Source: Streptomyces flavofungini (lineage in GTDB: Bacteria; Actinomycetota; Actinomycetes; Streptomycetales; Streptomycetaceae). Taken from it: a stretch of 64,000 nucleotides of DNA. Location: the NCBI RefSeq assembly GCF_014650815.1, contig NZ_BMVR01000004.1, forward strand, positions 434,001-498,000, in the 5' to 3' direction. The translations under genes and the position numbers were made by a program. The notes below the pieces were generated by a model. It searched no databases. It had not been told where the DNA came from and was given only the letters and a program-made list of their open reading frames with translations. Below, piece by piece: positions 16,615 to 25,182 of the stretch. The first letter of the stretch is position 1. Each line of letters opens with the position of its first letter.

Positions 16615-18056
16615 CAAGTCTTCACCGTCGTTCTGGTCTCCTCGGCGGCCAACCGCTCCGCGGTGAGCCGGGCCGTGGACTGAGCCCAGCGGCCAGAGGT
16701 GAGCGTACCCAGCAGCAGGACCGCGCCGCCGCACCCGGCGATGATCCACCAGGCCGTCCGGCTCGCCTGGACGAAGGCCGCCGTGCCCGTGTGCGCGCCG
16801 GTCGCCATGAGCGCGCCGATGACCGCCACGCCGAGCGACTGGCCGAACTGGCGACAGGCCGAGGCCACCGCGGCGGCCACCCCGGACTGTGAGCGCGGCA
16901 TCGCGGACACGGCGGTGTGGGAGATCGGGGCGGTGGCCATCCCGAAGCCGAGGCCGAACAGCGCGTAGGCGCAGAACAGCGGCGCCGCCGAGAGGTGGGC
17001 GGAATAGGTGAGCGCCTGCAGGACGGAGCTCGCGCACAGTGCGGCCCCGGCCGCCACCAGGGGCACACGGGGGCCCCGGGCCGCGAGGATCCGCCCGGAC
17101 AGTGGCGCGCCGACCAGTGCCGTGATCGCCATGGGCAGCATGAACAGACCGGCGTGCAGCGGGTCGAGCCCCCGTACGTTCTGCAGGTACAGGGAGCTGA
17201 CGAAGAGGAAGCCCCCCAGCGCGAAGAACGTGGCGGCAGCGATGACGGTCGCGCCCGCGAACGGAACCGAACGGAAGAACCGCAGGTCGATGAGGGGGTC
17301 GACGCGCCGGGGCTCGTAGCGCAGCAACCCGAGCAGCGCGCACAGCGCCGCGACCGCGCACCCGGCGACGAGCGGCGACGTCCAGCCCCTGACCGGCGAC
17401 TCGATGATCGCGTACGTCACCGTGGCGAGCAGGACGACGACCAGGACCTGCCCGACCGGATCGGCGCGGCGGGGGCGCTCGGCGCGGGACTCCGGCACGT
17501 ACCGCCGGGTCAGGGCGAGCGCGGCCAGGCCGATGGGTACGTTGATCCAGAAGATCGCCCGCCAGCCGGCCGACTCCACGAGCGCGCCGCCGATGATGGG
17601 CCCGGCGGCCATGCTGATCCCGACGACGCCGCCCCACACGCCGATCGCGCGGGCGCGCTCGCGGGAGTCGGAGAAGACGTCGCTGATGATCGACAGGGCG
17701 ACGGGGTTGAGCATCGAACCGCCGATCGCCTGGAGCGCGCGTGCCGCGATCAGCCAGCCCAGGCCCGGGGCCGCGCTGCACAGCAGTGAGGCCGTGGTGA
17801 AGACCGCAAGGCCGACCTGGAAGACGCGCCGTCGGCCCACCCTGTCGGCGAGCGAGCCCGAGAACATCAGCAGGCTCGCCAGGACGAGGGTGTAGCCGTC
17901 GACCGTCCACTGCAAGCCGGACAGCGGGCTGTTCAGGTCCTGCTGGATGGACGGCAGCGCGACGTTCAGAGCGGTGACGTCGAGGCTGACGATCAGCAGG
18001 CTCAAGCAGCAGACGGCCAGCACCGACCAGCGTCCGCGAGAGGTGAGGTGGGTCAT
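16614..18056 (-). CDS. MFS drug exporter, 14-TM DHA2 (EmrB/QacA) type
   Basis: A 480-residue membrane protein with the DHA2 signature: LDVTALNVALPSIQQDL in helix 1 (motif D1), the loop GSLADRVGRRRVF (motif A) and the motif C region GVVGISMAAGPIIGGAL. About 14 hydrophobic helices fit the length. It should export lipophilic antibiotics or dyes in exchange for protons. It is the first gene of a two-gene operon with the MarR regulator. Upstream lies the palindrome TGTAATCATTACA. The natural substrate is not predictable. Confidence 0.9.
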   Translation of the reverse strand: MTHLTSRGRWSVLAVCCLSLLIVSLDVTALNVALPSIQQDLNSPLSGLQWTVDGYTLVLASLLMFSGSLADRVGRRRVFQVGLAVFTTASLLCSAAPGLGWLIAARALQAIGGSMLNPVALSIISDVFSDSRERARAIGVWGGVVGISMAAGPIIGGALVESAGWRAIFWINVPIGLAALALTRRYVPESRAERPRRADPVGQVLVVVLLATVTYAIIESPVRGWTSPLVAGCAVAALCALLGLLRYEPRRVDPLIDLRFFRSVPFAGATVIAAATFFALGGFLFVSSLYLQNVRGLDPLHAGLFMLPMAITALVGAPLSGRILAARGPRVPLVAAGAALCASSVLQALTYSAHLSAAPLFCAYALFGLGFGMATAPISHTAVSAMPRSQSGVAAAVASACRQFGQSLGVAVIGALMATGAHTGTAAFVQASRTAWWIIAGCGGAVLLLGTLTSGRWAQSTARLTAERLAAEETRTTVKT

Positions 18057-18084
18057 GAACGCCCCTGAAAAGTAGTTGTGTGTC

Positions 18085-18097
18085 TGTAATCATTACA
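18085..18097. promoter_or_regulatory. Candidate MarR operator TGTAATCATTACA
   Basis: A near-perfect 13-bp palindrome (TGTAAT, central C, ATTACA), 29 bases upstream of the exporter start. It sits in the only AT-rich stretch between two GC-rich genes. Sites of this size and AT character are typical for MarR dimers. Confidence 0.65.
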
Positions 18098-18145
18098 ACA
18101 GCATAACTAAATGTCGAGGGCGGCCTTCCGTCGCTGCCGGTGTCG

Positions 18146-19336
18146 TCAGTGTTGGCGCCGTTGGCGCCGCTGGCGGTGTTGGCGGTTCTGTCGGCGTTGT
18201 CGCGCGAGGAGCGCCGCCCCTGCCGCCAGGACCGCCGACGCCACGAACAGGGCGCCGACCCACAGGGGTGCGCGGTAGCCGAGGCCCGAGGAGATGGCCC
18301 TGCCGCCCGCCCAAGGCCCCACCGCCGCCCCCAGGTTGAAGGCCGCCGTGGCGAAGCCGCCCGCGAGCGTCGGTGCCGCCGTCGCCGCGTACAGCGCCCG
18401 TGCGATCAGGGTGGAGCCGACTGCGAACGACAGCATCCCCTGGATGAAGGCGAGGACGACCGCCGCCACCGGGTTGCCCGCCGTCAGCGCGAACACCACC
18501 CAGCCCGCGAGCAGCGCCGCCGTGCCGCCCGCCAGGAGCGGCACCGGACGCGTGTCGGCGAGCCGCCCGCCGATCGCGACCCCGACCGACGAGCCAAGAC
18601 CGAACAGGGCGAGCAGCCCGGGCACCCACGCGTCGTCGATGCCGGACACGTGCGTGGCCAGCGGTTCCAGGTACGTGAAGACGCAGAACGTCGCACCGTT
18701 GACGAGCGCGCCGAGCAGCAGCGTCACCAGGAGCCCGGGGGAGCGCAGCGCCCGCAGTTCCGCGCGGACGCCGGTGTGCGCCGTGGTGGGAGTGGACGGC
18801 GGTACGGCCCGGGCGACGGCGACGACGGCGGGCACCGAGATCAGGGCCACCGCCCAGAACGCGGCGCGCCAGCCCCACAGTTGGCCCAGCAGCGCGCCGC
18901 CCGGCACGCCCGCGACACAGGCGAGGGTGGTGCCGCCGAGGAGGATCGACGTGGCCCGGCCCTTGGCGTCCGGCGCGACCAGGCTCGTCGCGGTGGTCAG
19001 GGCCACGGCCAGGAAACCGGCGTTCGCGAGCGCGCCGACGACGCGGGTGGCGAGCAGGACGGCGTAGCTGGTGGTCAGGGCGCCCACCACATGGACGAGC
19101 AGAAACGTGATGAGGAAGCCGAGGAGCGCGCGGCGGCGCGACCAGCGCAGGCTCAACACCGCCATCAGGGGCGCCCCCACGATCATTCCCACGGCGAACG
19201 CCGAGGTCAGCGAACCGGCAGCCGGGACCGACACCGCCATGTCGGCGGCGATGTCCGACACCAGGCCGGACAGCATGAACTCGGACGTGCCCTGGGCGAA
19301 CACGGCGAGCCCGAGCAGATACAGGACGAATGGCAC
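18146..19336 (-). CDS. cmx: Cmx/CmrA-family chloramphenicol exporter (MFS, 12 TM)
   Basis: The GTG at 19336 gives the family-typical start (M)PFVLYLLGLAVFAQGTSEF; a TTG 15 bases further up is less likely. A CGGAG site lies seven bases upstream. The protein has 396 residues and 12 predicted helices, with the family peptide FAQGTSEFMLSGLV and loop SLRWSRRRAL (motif A-like). Homologues (Cmx of corynebacteria, CmlR of Streptomyces) pump out chloramphenicol. The C-terminus (QRRQNRQHRQRRQRRQH) is an unusual run of Gln/Arg/His coded by near-repetitive DNA. The 300-base leader upstream contains a 9-codon ORF and several hairpins, which suggests ribosome-mediated attenuation. Confidence 0.85.
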   Translation of the reverse strand: MPFVLYLLGLAVFAQGTSEFMLSGLVSDIAADMAVSVPAAGSLTSAFAVGMIVGAPLMAVLSLRWSRRRALLGFLITFLLVHVVGALTTSYAVLLATRVVGALANAGFLAVALTTATSLVAPDAKGRATSILLGGTTLACVAGVPGGALLGQLWGWRAAFWAVALISVPAVVAVARAVPPSTPTTAHTGVRAELRALRSPGLLVTLLLGALVNGATFCVFTYLEPLATHVSGIDDAWVPGLLALFGLGSSVGVAIGGRLADTRPVPLLAGGTAALLAGWVVFALTAGNPVAAVVLAFIQGMLSFAVGSTLIARALYAATAAPTLAGGFATAAFNLGAAVGPWAGGRAISSGLGYRAPLWVGALFVASAVLAAGAALLARQRRQNRQHRQRRQRRQH

Positions 19337-19392
19337 AGCGAGACTCCGCAAGCACTGAGAGGGTCCACGGGGCCCGCGGGCAGCCCTCGGCG

Positions 19393-19434
19393 GCGCGGCG
19401 AAGGCCGCGCTGGGGCCGCGCGGTTGCCGCGCGG
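19393..19434 (-). promoter_or_regulatory. Tandem strong hairpins in the cmx leader
   Basis: Two adjacent perfect hairpins lie 57-98 bases upstream of the cmx start: GCGCGGC (19393-19399) with 19404-19410 (4-nt loop) and the self-complementary CCGCGCGG at 19416-19423 and 19427-19434 (3-nt loop). A further 10-bp palindrome GCCCGCGGGC lies at 19372-19381. They are placed where they could sequester the start region or end transcription early. Confidence 0.55.
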
Positions 19435-19591
19435 GTGAGGAAGAGGGTGAAAGAGCAGTCCGTGACTACGGCACTGCGGCGATCCCGTGGCGGAGGGGCC
19501 GCGGAGCGACGGGAGGCGTCGGGCCCGGGAACGGCACGACGTCGGCGTCGCTGCGACGCGGCGGATGAGAACTCAAGGAGTCCGTGGAGCG

Positions 19592-19611
19592 GCCACCGGA
19601 GCGCCGGTGGC
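19592..19611 (-). promoter_or_regulatory. Hairpin abutting the leader-peptide stop codon
   Basis: GCCACCGG and CCGGTGGC form a perfect 8-bp stem with a 4-base loop. In the cmx direction the stem begins at the last base of the TAG stop of the 9-codon leader ORF. A ribosome held on that ORF would cover and open it, as in antibiotic-induced attenuators. Confidence 0.55.
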
Positions 19612-19640
19612 TAGCGTCTGTTCGCCTCGGGACTGGACAT
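19611..19640 (-). CDS. Putative 9-residue leader peptide of cmx (MSSPEANRR)
   Basis: ATG at 19640 through TAG at 19611 encodes MSSPEANRR. There is no ribosome binding site at a suitable distance, but a -10-like TAGTCT ends exactly six bases before the ATG, so the transcript would begin at the ATG (leaderless). A hairpin starts at the stop codon. Size, position upstream of a chloramphenicol exporter, and the following hairpin match leader ORFs of inducible cat, cml and erm genes. The coding claim is an inference from arrangement, since any 9-codon ORF can occur by chance. Confidence 0.45.
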   Translation of the reverse strand: MSSPEANRR

Positions 19641-19646
19641 GTGCGC

Positions 19647-19677
19647 AGACTAACCACGTCTCCCGCCGCACGTCCAA
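19647..19677 (-). promoter_or_regulatory. Candidate promoter of the cmx leader transcript
   Basis: On the minus strand TTGGAC (19677-19672) and TAGTCT (19652-19647) are 19 bases apart (18 if read as TTAGTC). AT-rich CATTAATTAC directly precedes the -35 box. An AT-rich patch abutting the -35 is the recognised mark of WhiB7/WblC-dependent antibiotic-stress promoters. Assignment is tentative. Confidence 0.45.
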
Positions 19678-19782
19678 GTAATTAATGAAGCCTTCGGAAA
19701 ACCGCGTGTAGCCGTCCCGTAACCCATCTGGTGTTATCTTCCGGACCGGCAGACCCTAGTCTCCCAGGGGGCGGTGCCGACC

Positions 19783-21279
19783 ATGGCAGTGGGACAACTC
19801 CCGGACGAGATCCGGGAGTTCGCAAAGTACTTGAACGATCTCCTGGCCCGGATCGACCGGGACGCCGGGTGGTGCGGGGTGTTCCTGTCCCGCGACCCCG
19901 ACGGCATGCGGGCCTGTCTCGACGGCGCCGAGGTGCCGCCCTGGGACGTGGTGCAGGCGCTGCTCCACGATCTCGCGGCCGACGCCGGGGTGGGCGTCGC
20001 GCACGCGGAGACGGCGCGCGCACGGGCCCTGCACGCGGCGTCGGTGGCCGCGCACGACGACCGGCCCGGCACGCGGGAACTCCTCAGCGAGCGGCTCGAC
20101 CTGATGCTCCAGGAGCAGCGGTTCGCCCTGGAGCGGCAGCAGGAGCTGGCGCGTGCTCTCGCCGTCGCGCCCACGCCCGACGACGTGGACCGCATCCACC
20201 TGGACCTGGCGTGGGTGCGCGACGACCACGAACGCGCCGCCGCGCGCTGCGGGGAGCTGCGCGCGCGCATCGACCGCCTGGACCGGGCGAGCGCGCCCCA
20301 GTGGGTGGACTTCGGGGGCCCCGGGCAGGAAGTCACGCCCCCCAGGGCGGAGTCGGGCCACCCCTCGGGCCATCCCTCGGACCACGCCTCGGACCAGTCC
20401 CGGGACGAGCACGCCCAGGCCGACCCGCCCGACCGGACCCCGCGCGTGCCCCACCAGTCCGACCCCCGCCGCCGTCCCCGGGGCGCTCGCTTCGCCGGGT
20501 TCGCCGGATTCGACGCCGATGAGGCGGACGGCGTGGGCGCCATCGACGTACCCCTGGCGGACGGGGCCCCGGTGGCGGACGGGCCGCCCGGCGCCCCCGG
20601 CGCTCCCCGCGGCGCGCGCTACGCCCAGGCCATGGACACCGCGCCGCGCGCCCCGAGGCGGACCAGGGCCGTGGAGCGGGCCGCCGCGGCCGACCGGGAG
20701 GCGGCCGACGCCCGTGCCGCCGCCGACGCGCACCTCGCGGACGAGCACCTCGCCGACGAGCGCGTCACCGTCGACGCCGTGCGGGCCCTGCTCCGGCTGC
20801 GCGGCGAGGGCCGCAGCGGGGAGGCGCACGGGGTGCTCGTCGAGGCGGCGGGGTGGCCCGCGGCCAGGCTCCCGCTGTTCGCCGAGGAGCTGCACCACGC
20901 GGGCCTCGCCGCGGACTGGGCGACCCTGCTGTGGGAGGCCGCGTCGCTGCCGCCCGACCGGCTCGTGGCCGTCGCGGACGCGCTCGCCGGGGCGGGCCGC
21001 GCGGAGGACTGCCGCAAGCTGCTGCGCCAGGGCGTGGCCCGGCCCGCCCCGGAGATCGCCGAGTCCCTGATCGCCCTCGCCGACGCGGGGCGCACCCGCG
21101 AGGCCCGGGCGCTGCTCGACGCGTTCGTCCTGGTCCGCAGCGCCGAGGACGTCGCGGCCTGCGCGCACACCGACCCGCCCCGGCTCATCCCGCAGCTCCT
21201 GGAGGCGGCGCGGGCGGCGTCGGACGAGCGCCACTGGGACCTCGTGCACGCCCTGCGCGTCGCGGGCTTCACCACCTGA
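19783..21279 (+). CDS. Conserved Streptomyces protein of unknown function, repeat/helix rich
   Basis: ATG at 19783 (MAVGQLPDEIREFAKYLN) with AGGGGGCG upstream is preferred over GTG 19774; length 498 residues. The N-terminal 130 residues form a conserved helical domain containing GWCGVFLSRDPDGMRACLDG and VPPWDVVQALLHDLA, resembling the opening of Streptomyces proteins annotated only as hypothetical. A coiled-coil-like stretch follows (LDLMLQEQRFALERQQELAR), then a long disordered region with SGHPSGHPSDHASDQ. The C-terminal 150 residues are alpha-helical solenoid-like repeats (AVRALLRLRGEGRSGEAHGV, later DALAGAGRAEDCRKLLRQG). No catalytic residues stand out. Regulatory or scaffold roles are possible but unproven. 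It is divergent from the cmx leader. Confidence 0.7.
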   Translation: MAVGQLPDEIREFAKYLNDLLARIDRDAGWCGVFLSRDPDGMRACLDGAEVPPWDVVQALLHDLAADAGVGVAHAETARARALHAASVAAHDDRPGTRELLSERLDLMLQEQRFALERQQELARALAVAPTPDDVDRIHLDLAWVRDDHERAAARCGELRARIDRLDRASAPQWVDFGGPGQEVTPPRAESGHPSGHPSDHASDQSRDEHAQADPPDRTPRVPHQSDPRRRPRGARFAGFAGFDADEADGVGAIDVPLADGAPVADGPPGAPGAPRGARYAQAMDTAPRAPRRTRAVERAAAADREAADARAAADAHLADEHLADERVTVDAVRALLRLRGEGRSGEAHGVLVEAAGWPAARLPLFAEELHHAGLAADWATLLWEAASLPPDRLVAVADALAGAGRAEDCRKLLRQGVARPAPEIAESLIALADAGRTREARALLDAFVLVRSAEDVAACAHTDPPRLIPQLLEAARAASDERHWDLVHALRVAGFTT

Positions 21280-21456
21280 GCCGTGCCGAGCCGCGTCGAG
21301 CCGTCCCGTGCCGCCCCCGGCCGACCCGAACGCGCCCCGGCGCCGCCCGCGCTCCAGCGGGTCGCGCCGTCACCCGCCCGGGTGTGAAACATGATCGACT
21401 CCGCCGCGTTACGACGATGGTCTTGGCAAGGCCGTCGATGGGGCTTACGTTCGTCT

Positions 21457-21484
21457 GTCTACGCAAGAAGTCTACGGGCGTAGA
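21457..21484. promoter_or_regulatory. Direct/inverted repeat upstream of the pyrimidine-catabolism operon
   Basis: GTCTACG occurs at 21457-21463 and 21470-21476, 13 bases apart. The second copy is part of the inverted repeat TCTACGGGCGTAGA (21471-21484). It lies 33-60 bases upstream of the first gene and is a good candidate operator for a pathway regulator. Confidence 0.5.
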
Positions 21485-21516
21485 GGCTCTCTGACGTCCC
21501 GTCGAAGGAGCAGCTC

Positions 21517-22359
21517 ATGGCCAATGTCGTACGCGCCGCACTGGTCCAGGCGACCTGGACCGGCGACACCGAATCCATGATCGCCAAGCACGAGGAGCAC
21601 GCCCGCGAAGCCGCGCGGCAGGGCGCGCAGGTCATCGGTTTCCAAGAGGTCTTCAACGCTCCCTACTTCTGCCAGGTCCAGGAGAAGGAGCACTACCGCT
21701 GGGCGGAGCAGGTGCCGGACGGGCCCACCGTGCGCCGCATGCAGGACCTCGCGCGCGAGACCGGCATGGTGATCGTGGTGCCGGTCTTCGAGGTCGAACA
21801 GGCCGGTTTCTACTACAACACGGCCGCGGTGATCGACGCCGACGGCAGCTATCTGGGCAAGTACCGCAAGCATCACATCCCCCAAGTCAAGGGATTCTGG
21901 GAGAAGTTCTACTTCAGGCCGGGCAACATCGGCTGGCCCGTCTTCGACACCGCCGTCGGCCGCGTCGGCGTCTACATCTGCTACGACCGCCACTTCCCCG
22001 AGGGCTGGCGCCAGTTGGGCCTCAACGGCGCCCAAATCGTCTACAACCCGTCGGCCACCTCGCGCGGTCTGTCCGCCTATCTGTGGCAGCTGGAGCAGCC
22101 CGCGGCAGCCGTCGCCAACGAGTACTTCATCGCCGCGATCAACCGCGTCGGCCAGGAGGAGTACGGCGACAACGACTTCTACGGCACGAGTTACTTCGTG
22201 GACCCGCGCGGGCAGTTCGTCGGCGAGACGGCGAGCGACAAGGCGGAGGAACTCGTCGTGCGCGACCTCGACTTCGACCTGATCGACGAGGTCCGCGAAC
22301 AGTGGGCGTTCTACCGGGACCGCCGCCCGGACGCGTACGAAGGGCTGGTCAACCCGTGA
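21517..22359 (+). CDS. Nitrilase-superfamily amidase, N-carbamoyl-beta-alanine amidohydrolase type
   Basis: A 280-residue cytosolic enzyme with the complete Glu-Lys-Cys triad: FQEVFNAPYF (Glu), KYRKHHIPQ (Lys) and YICYDRHFPEG (Cys). The Cys and Lys surroundings match beta-ureidopropionase and N-carbamoylputrescine amidase. Context decides in favour of beta-ureidopropionase: dihydropyrimidinase and an aminotransferase follow. It would release NH3 and CO2 from N-carbamoyl-beta-alanine to give beta-alanine, the last step of reductive uracil breakdown. The GAAGGAG site at the right distance supports the ATG at 21517. Its stop overlaps the next start by GTGA. Confidence 0.88.
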   Translation: MANVVRAALVQATWTGDTESMIAKHEEHAREAARQGAQVIGFQEVFNAPYFCQVQEKEHYRWAEQVPDGPTVRRMQDLARETGMVIVVPVFEVEQAGFYYNTAAVIDADGSYLGKYRKHHIPQVKGFWEKFYFRPGNIGWPVFDTAVGRVGVYICYDRHFPEGWRQLGLNGAQIVYNPSATSRGLSAYLWQLEQPAAAVANEYFIAAINRVGQEEYGDNDFYGTSYFVDPRGQFVGETASDKAEELVVRDLDFDLIDEVREQWAFYRDRRPDAYEGLVNP

Positions 22360-23639
22360 AGGATCTCTACGCCCGGCACCGGGCCGTGCTGCCGGACTGG
22401 CTCGCGCTCTACTACGACGAGCCCGTCGAGCTGACTCACGGCGAGGGCCGCCACGTCTGGGACGCCGCGGGCCGGCGCTACCTCGACTTCTTCGGCGGCA
22501 TCCTCACCACCATGACCGCGCACGCGCTGCCCGACGTCACCAAGGCCGTCGCCGAGCAGGCCGGCCGGATCATCCACAGCTCCACGCTCTATCTGAACCG
22601 CCCGATGGTCGACCTCGCCGAGCGCGTCGCGGCCCTGTCCGGCATCCCCGACGCCCGCGTGTTCTTCACGACGTCGGGCACCGAGGCCAACGACACGGCG
22701 CTGCTCCTCGCCACCGCGCACCGCCGCTCCAACCAGATCCTGGCGATGCGCAACAGCTACCACGGCCGCTCCTTCACCTCGGTCGGCATCACCGGCAACC
22801 AGTCCTGGTCGCCCACGAGCCTGTCGCCGCTGCAGACGCTGTACGTCCACGGCGGCGTCCGCTCCCGGGGCCCCTACGCCGCCCTGAGCGACGCCGAGTT
22901 CACCGCGGCCTGCGTCGCGGACCTGCGGGACATGCTCGGTCAGTCCCGCGGCGGCGTCGCGGCGCTCATCGCCGAGCCGATCCAGGGCGTCGGCGGCTTC
23001 ACCTCGCCGCCCGACGGCCTGTACGCCGCCTTCCGCGAGGTCCTCGCCGAGCACGGCATCCTGTGGATCGCCGACGAGGTGCAGACCGGCTGGGGCCGCA
23101 CCGGCGACCACTTCTGGGGCTGGCAGGCGCACGCCGCGGCCGGACCGCCGGACCTGCTCACCTTCGCCAAGGGCATCGGCAACGGCATGTCCATCGGCGG
23201 CGTCGTCGGCCGCGCCGAGATCATGAACTCCCTGGACGCCAACTCCATCTCCACCTTCGGCGGCTCGCCCGTCACCATGGCCGCGGGCCTCGCCAACCTC
23301 TCGTACCTCCTGGAACACGACCTCCAGGGCAACGCGCGCCGCGTCGGCGGGCTGCTCATCGAGCGGCTGCGGGCCGTCTGCGCCCAGCTCCCGGTGGTCC
23401 GCGAGGTGCGTGGCCGGGGCCTGATGATCGGCATCGAGCTGGTCAGGCCCGGCACGGAAGAGGCGAATCCGCAGGCCGCCGCGGCCGTCCTGGAGGCGGC
23501 CCGTGAGGGCGGGCTGCTCATCGGCAAGGGCGGCGGGCACAGCACCAGCGTGCTGCGCGTCGCCCCGCCGCTGTCGCTGACCGTCGCCGAGGCCGAGGAG
23601 GGCGCCGCCATCCTGGAGCGGGCCCTGCGGAGCGTCTAG
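22356..23639 (+). CDS. Class III aminotransferase (beta-alanine/omega-amino acid type)
   Basis: A GTG at 22356 inside the preceding stop (GTGA) indicates translational coupling; 427 residues. PLP-enzyme landmarks are GTEANDTALLLA, the YHGRSFTSVG loop, WIADEVQTGWGRTG with the cofactor-binding Asp, and TFAKGIGNGMSIGG, whose Lys forms the Schiff base. The AGXT2-like class III proteins use alanine/glyoxylate or beta-alanine/pyruvate. In this operon it most plausibly removes the amino group from beta-alanine (or 3-aminoisobutyrate) made by the upstream amidase, producing a semialdehyde. Confidence 0.88.
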   Translation: MKDLYARHRAVLPDWLALYYDEPVELTHGEGRHVWDAAGRRYLDFFGGILTTMTAHALPDVTKAVAEQAGRIIHSSTLYLNRPMVDLAERVAALSGIPDARVFFTTSGTEANDTALLLATAHRRSNQILAMRNSYHGRSFTSVGITGNQSWSPTSLSPLQTLYVHGGVRSRGPYAALSDAEFTAACVADLRDMLGQSRGGVAALIAEPIQGVGGFTSPPDGLYAAFREVLAEHGILWIADEVQTGWGRTGDHFWGWQAHAAAGPPDLLTFAKGIGNGMSIGGVVGRAEIMNSLDANSISTFGGSPVTMAAGLANLSYLLEHDLQGNARRVGGLLIERLRAVCAQLPVVREVRGRGLMIGIELVRPGTEEANPQAAAAVLEAAREGGLLIGKGGGHSTSVLRVAPPLSLTVAEAEEGAAILERALRSV

Positions 23640-23730
23640 GCCGCGACCGGCCCCGTGCGCGGGCTCGCCCCGTGTCCGCACACCGGGCGCACTCGCGTAC
23701 CCCCGTACGTACGAAAGGGAGCGCACCACC

Positions 23731-25134
23731 ATGAGTACCCGCACCCTGATCCGCGGCGGTCTCGTCATCACCGCCGCCGAGGAGCTGCACGCCGACGTCC
23801 TGATCGAGGACGGCCGGATCGCGGCGCTCGCCGCGCGCGGCACCCAGGCCGCCGCGGCCTGGAGCGCGGACCGCGTCATCGACGCGAGCGACAAGTACGT
23901 CATCCCGGGCGGCGTCGACGCGCACACCCACATGGAGCTGCCGTTCGGCGGCACCTTCGCGTCGGACTCCTTCGAGACCGGCACCCGCGCCGCCGCCTGG
24001 GGCGGCACCACCACCATCGTCGACTTCGCCGTCCAGACCGTCGGCCGGGCGCTGCGCGAGGGCCTGGACGCCTGGTACGCGAAGGCCGACGGCAAGTGCG
24101 CGATCGACTACGCCTTCCACATGATCCTGTCCGACGTCAACGACCGGACGCTGAAGGAGATGGACCTGCTCGTGGAGGAGGGCATCACCTCCTTCAAGCT
24201 CTTCATGGCCTACCCGGGCGTCTTCTACAGCGACGACGGGCAGATCCTGCGCGCCATGCAGCGCTCCGCCGCCAACGGCGGGCTGATCATGATGCACGCC
24301 GAGAACGGCATCGCCATCGACGTGCTCGTGGAGCAGGCCCTCCAGCGCGGCGAGACGGACCCGCGCCACCACGGCGAGGTCCGCAAGGTCATCCTGGAGG
24401 CCGAGGCCACGCACCGCGCCATCCAGCTCGCCCGGGTCGCGGGCGCCCCGCTGTACGTCGTGCACGTCTCCGCCGAGGAGGCCGTCGCGGAGCTGGCGGC
24501 CGCGCGGGACAAGGGACTCGACGTGTTCGGGGAGACCTGCCCGCAGTATCTGTTCCTGTCCACTGACAACCTCGCCGAGCCGGACTTCGAGGGCGCCAAG
24601 TACGTCTGCTCGACGCCGCTGCGCCCGCGCGAGCACCAGGCGGCGCTCTGGCGGGGCCTGAGGACCAACGACCTCCAGGTGGTCTCCACCGACCACTGCC
24701 CGTTCTGCTTCACCGGCCAGAAGGAGCTGGGCCGAGGCGACTTCTCCAAGATCCCCAACGGTCTGCCCGGCGTCGAGAACCGCATGGACCTGCTGCACCA
24801 GGCCGTCCTCGACGGGCACCTCACCCGGCGCCGCTGGATCGAGATCGCCTGCGCCACCCCGGCCCGCATGTTCGGCCTCTACCCGAAGAAGGGCACCATC
24901 GCCCCCGGCGCCGACGCGGACGTCGTCATCTACGACCCCGTGGCGCCGCAGACCATCTCGGCGGCCACCCACCACATGAACGTCGACTACTCCGCGTACG
25001 AGGGAAAGCAGGTCACCGGCCGCGTCGAGACCGTCCTGTCGCGCGGCGAACTCGTCATCGACCAGCGAGAGTTCACCGGCCGCGCCGGACACGGCCTGTA
25101 CACCCCGCGCGCCACCTGCCAGTACCTGAGCTGA
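23731..25134 (+). CDS. hydA: Dihydropyrimidinase / hydantoinase
   Basis: A 467-residue amidohydrolase. The first zinc motif is GGVDAHTHMELPFGG. The carboxylated Lys is in SFKLFMAYPG, further ligands lie in MMHAENG and YVVHVSAE, and the late Asp in STDHCPFC. All binuclear-zinc residues appear intact. It opens dihydrouracil or dihydrothymine to the N-carbamoyl amino acid, and can act on 5-substituted hydantoins. It stands 90 bases after the aminotransferase with its own GAAAGGGAG site. With the amidase and aminotransferase it makes a nearly complete reductive pyrimidine route; dihydropyrimidine dehydrogenase is not in the window. Confidence 0.93.
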   Translation: MSTRTLIRGGLVITAAEELHADVLIEDGRIAALAARGTQAAAAWSADRVIDASDKYVIPGGVDAHTHMELPFGGTFASDSFETGTRAAAWGGTTTIVDFAVQTVGRALREGLDAWYAKADGKCAIDYAFHMILSDVNDRTLKEMDLLVEEGITSFKLFMAYPGVFYSDDGQILRAMQRSAANGGLIMMHAENGIAIDVLVEQALQRGETDPRHHGEVRKVILEAEATHRAIQLARVAGAPLYVVHVSAEEAVAELAAARDKGLDVFGETCPQYLFLSTDNLAEPDFEGAKYVCSTPLRPREHQAALWRGLRTNDLQVVSTDHCPFCFTGQKELGRGDFSKIPNGLPGVENRMDLLHQAVLDGHLTRRRWIEIACATPARMFGLYPKKGTIAPGADADVVIYDPVAPQTISAATHHMNVDYSAYEGKQVTGRVETVLSRGELVIDQREFTGRAGHGLYTPRATCQYLS

Positions 25135-25182
25135 CCTGCCGCCCGCGCCGGTCACTCATCTGAACCAGCAAGGAGGTCCCTC

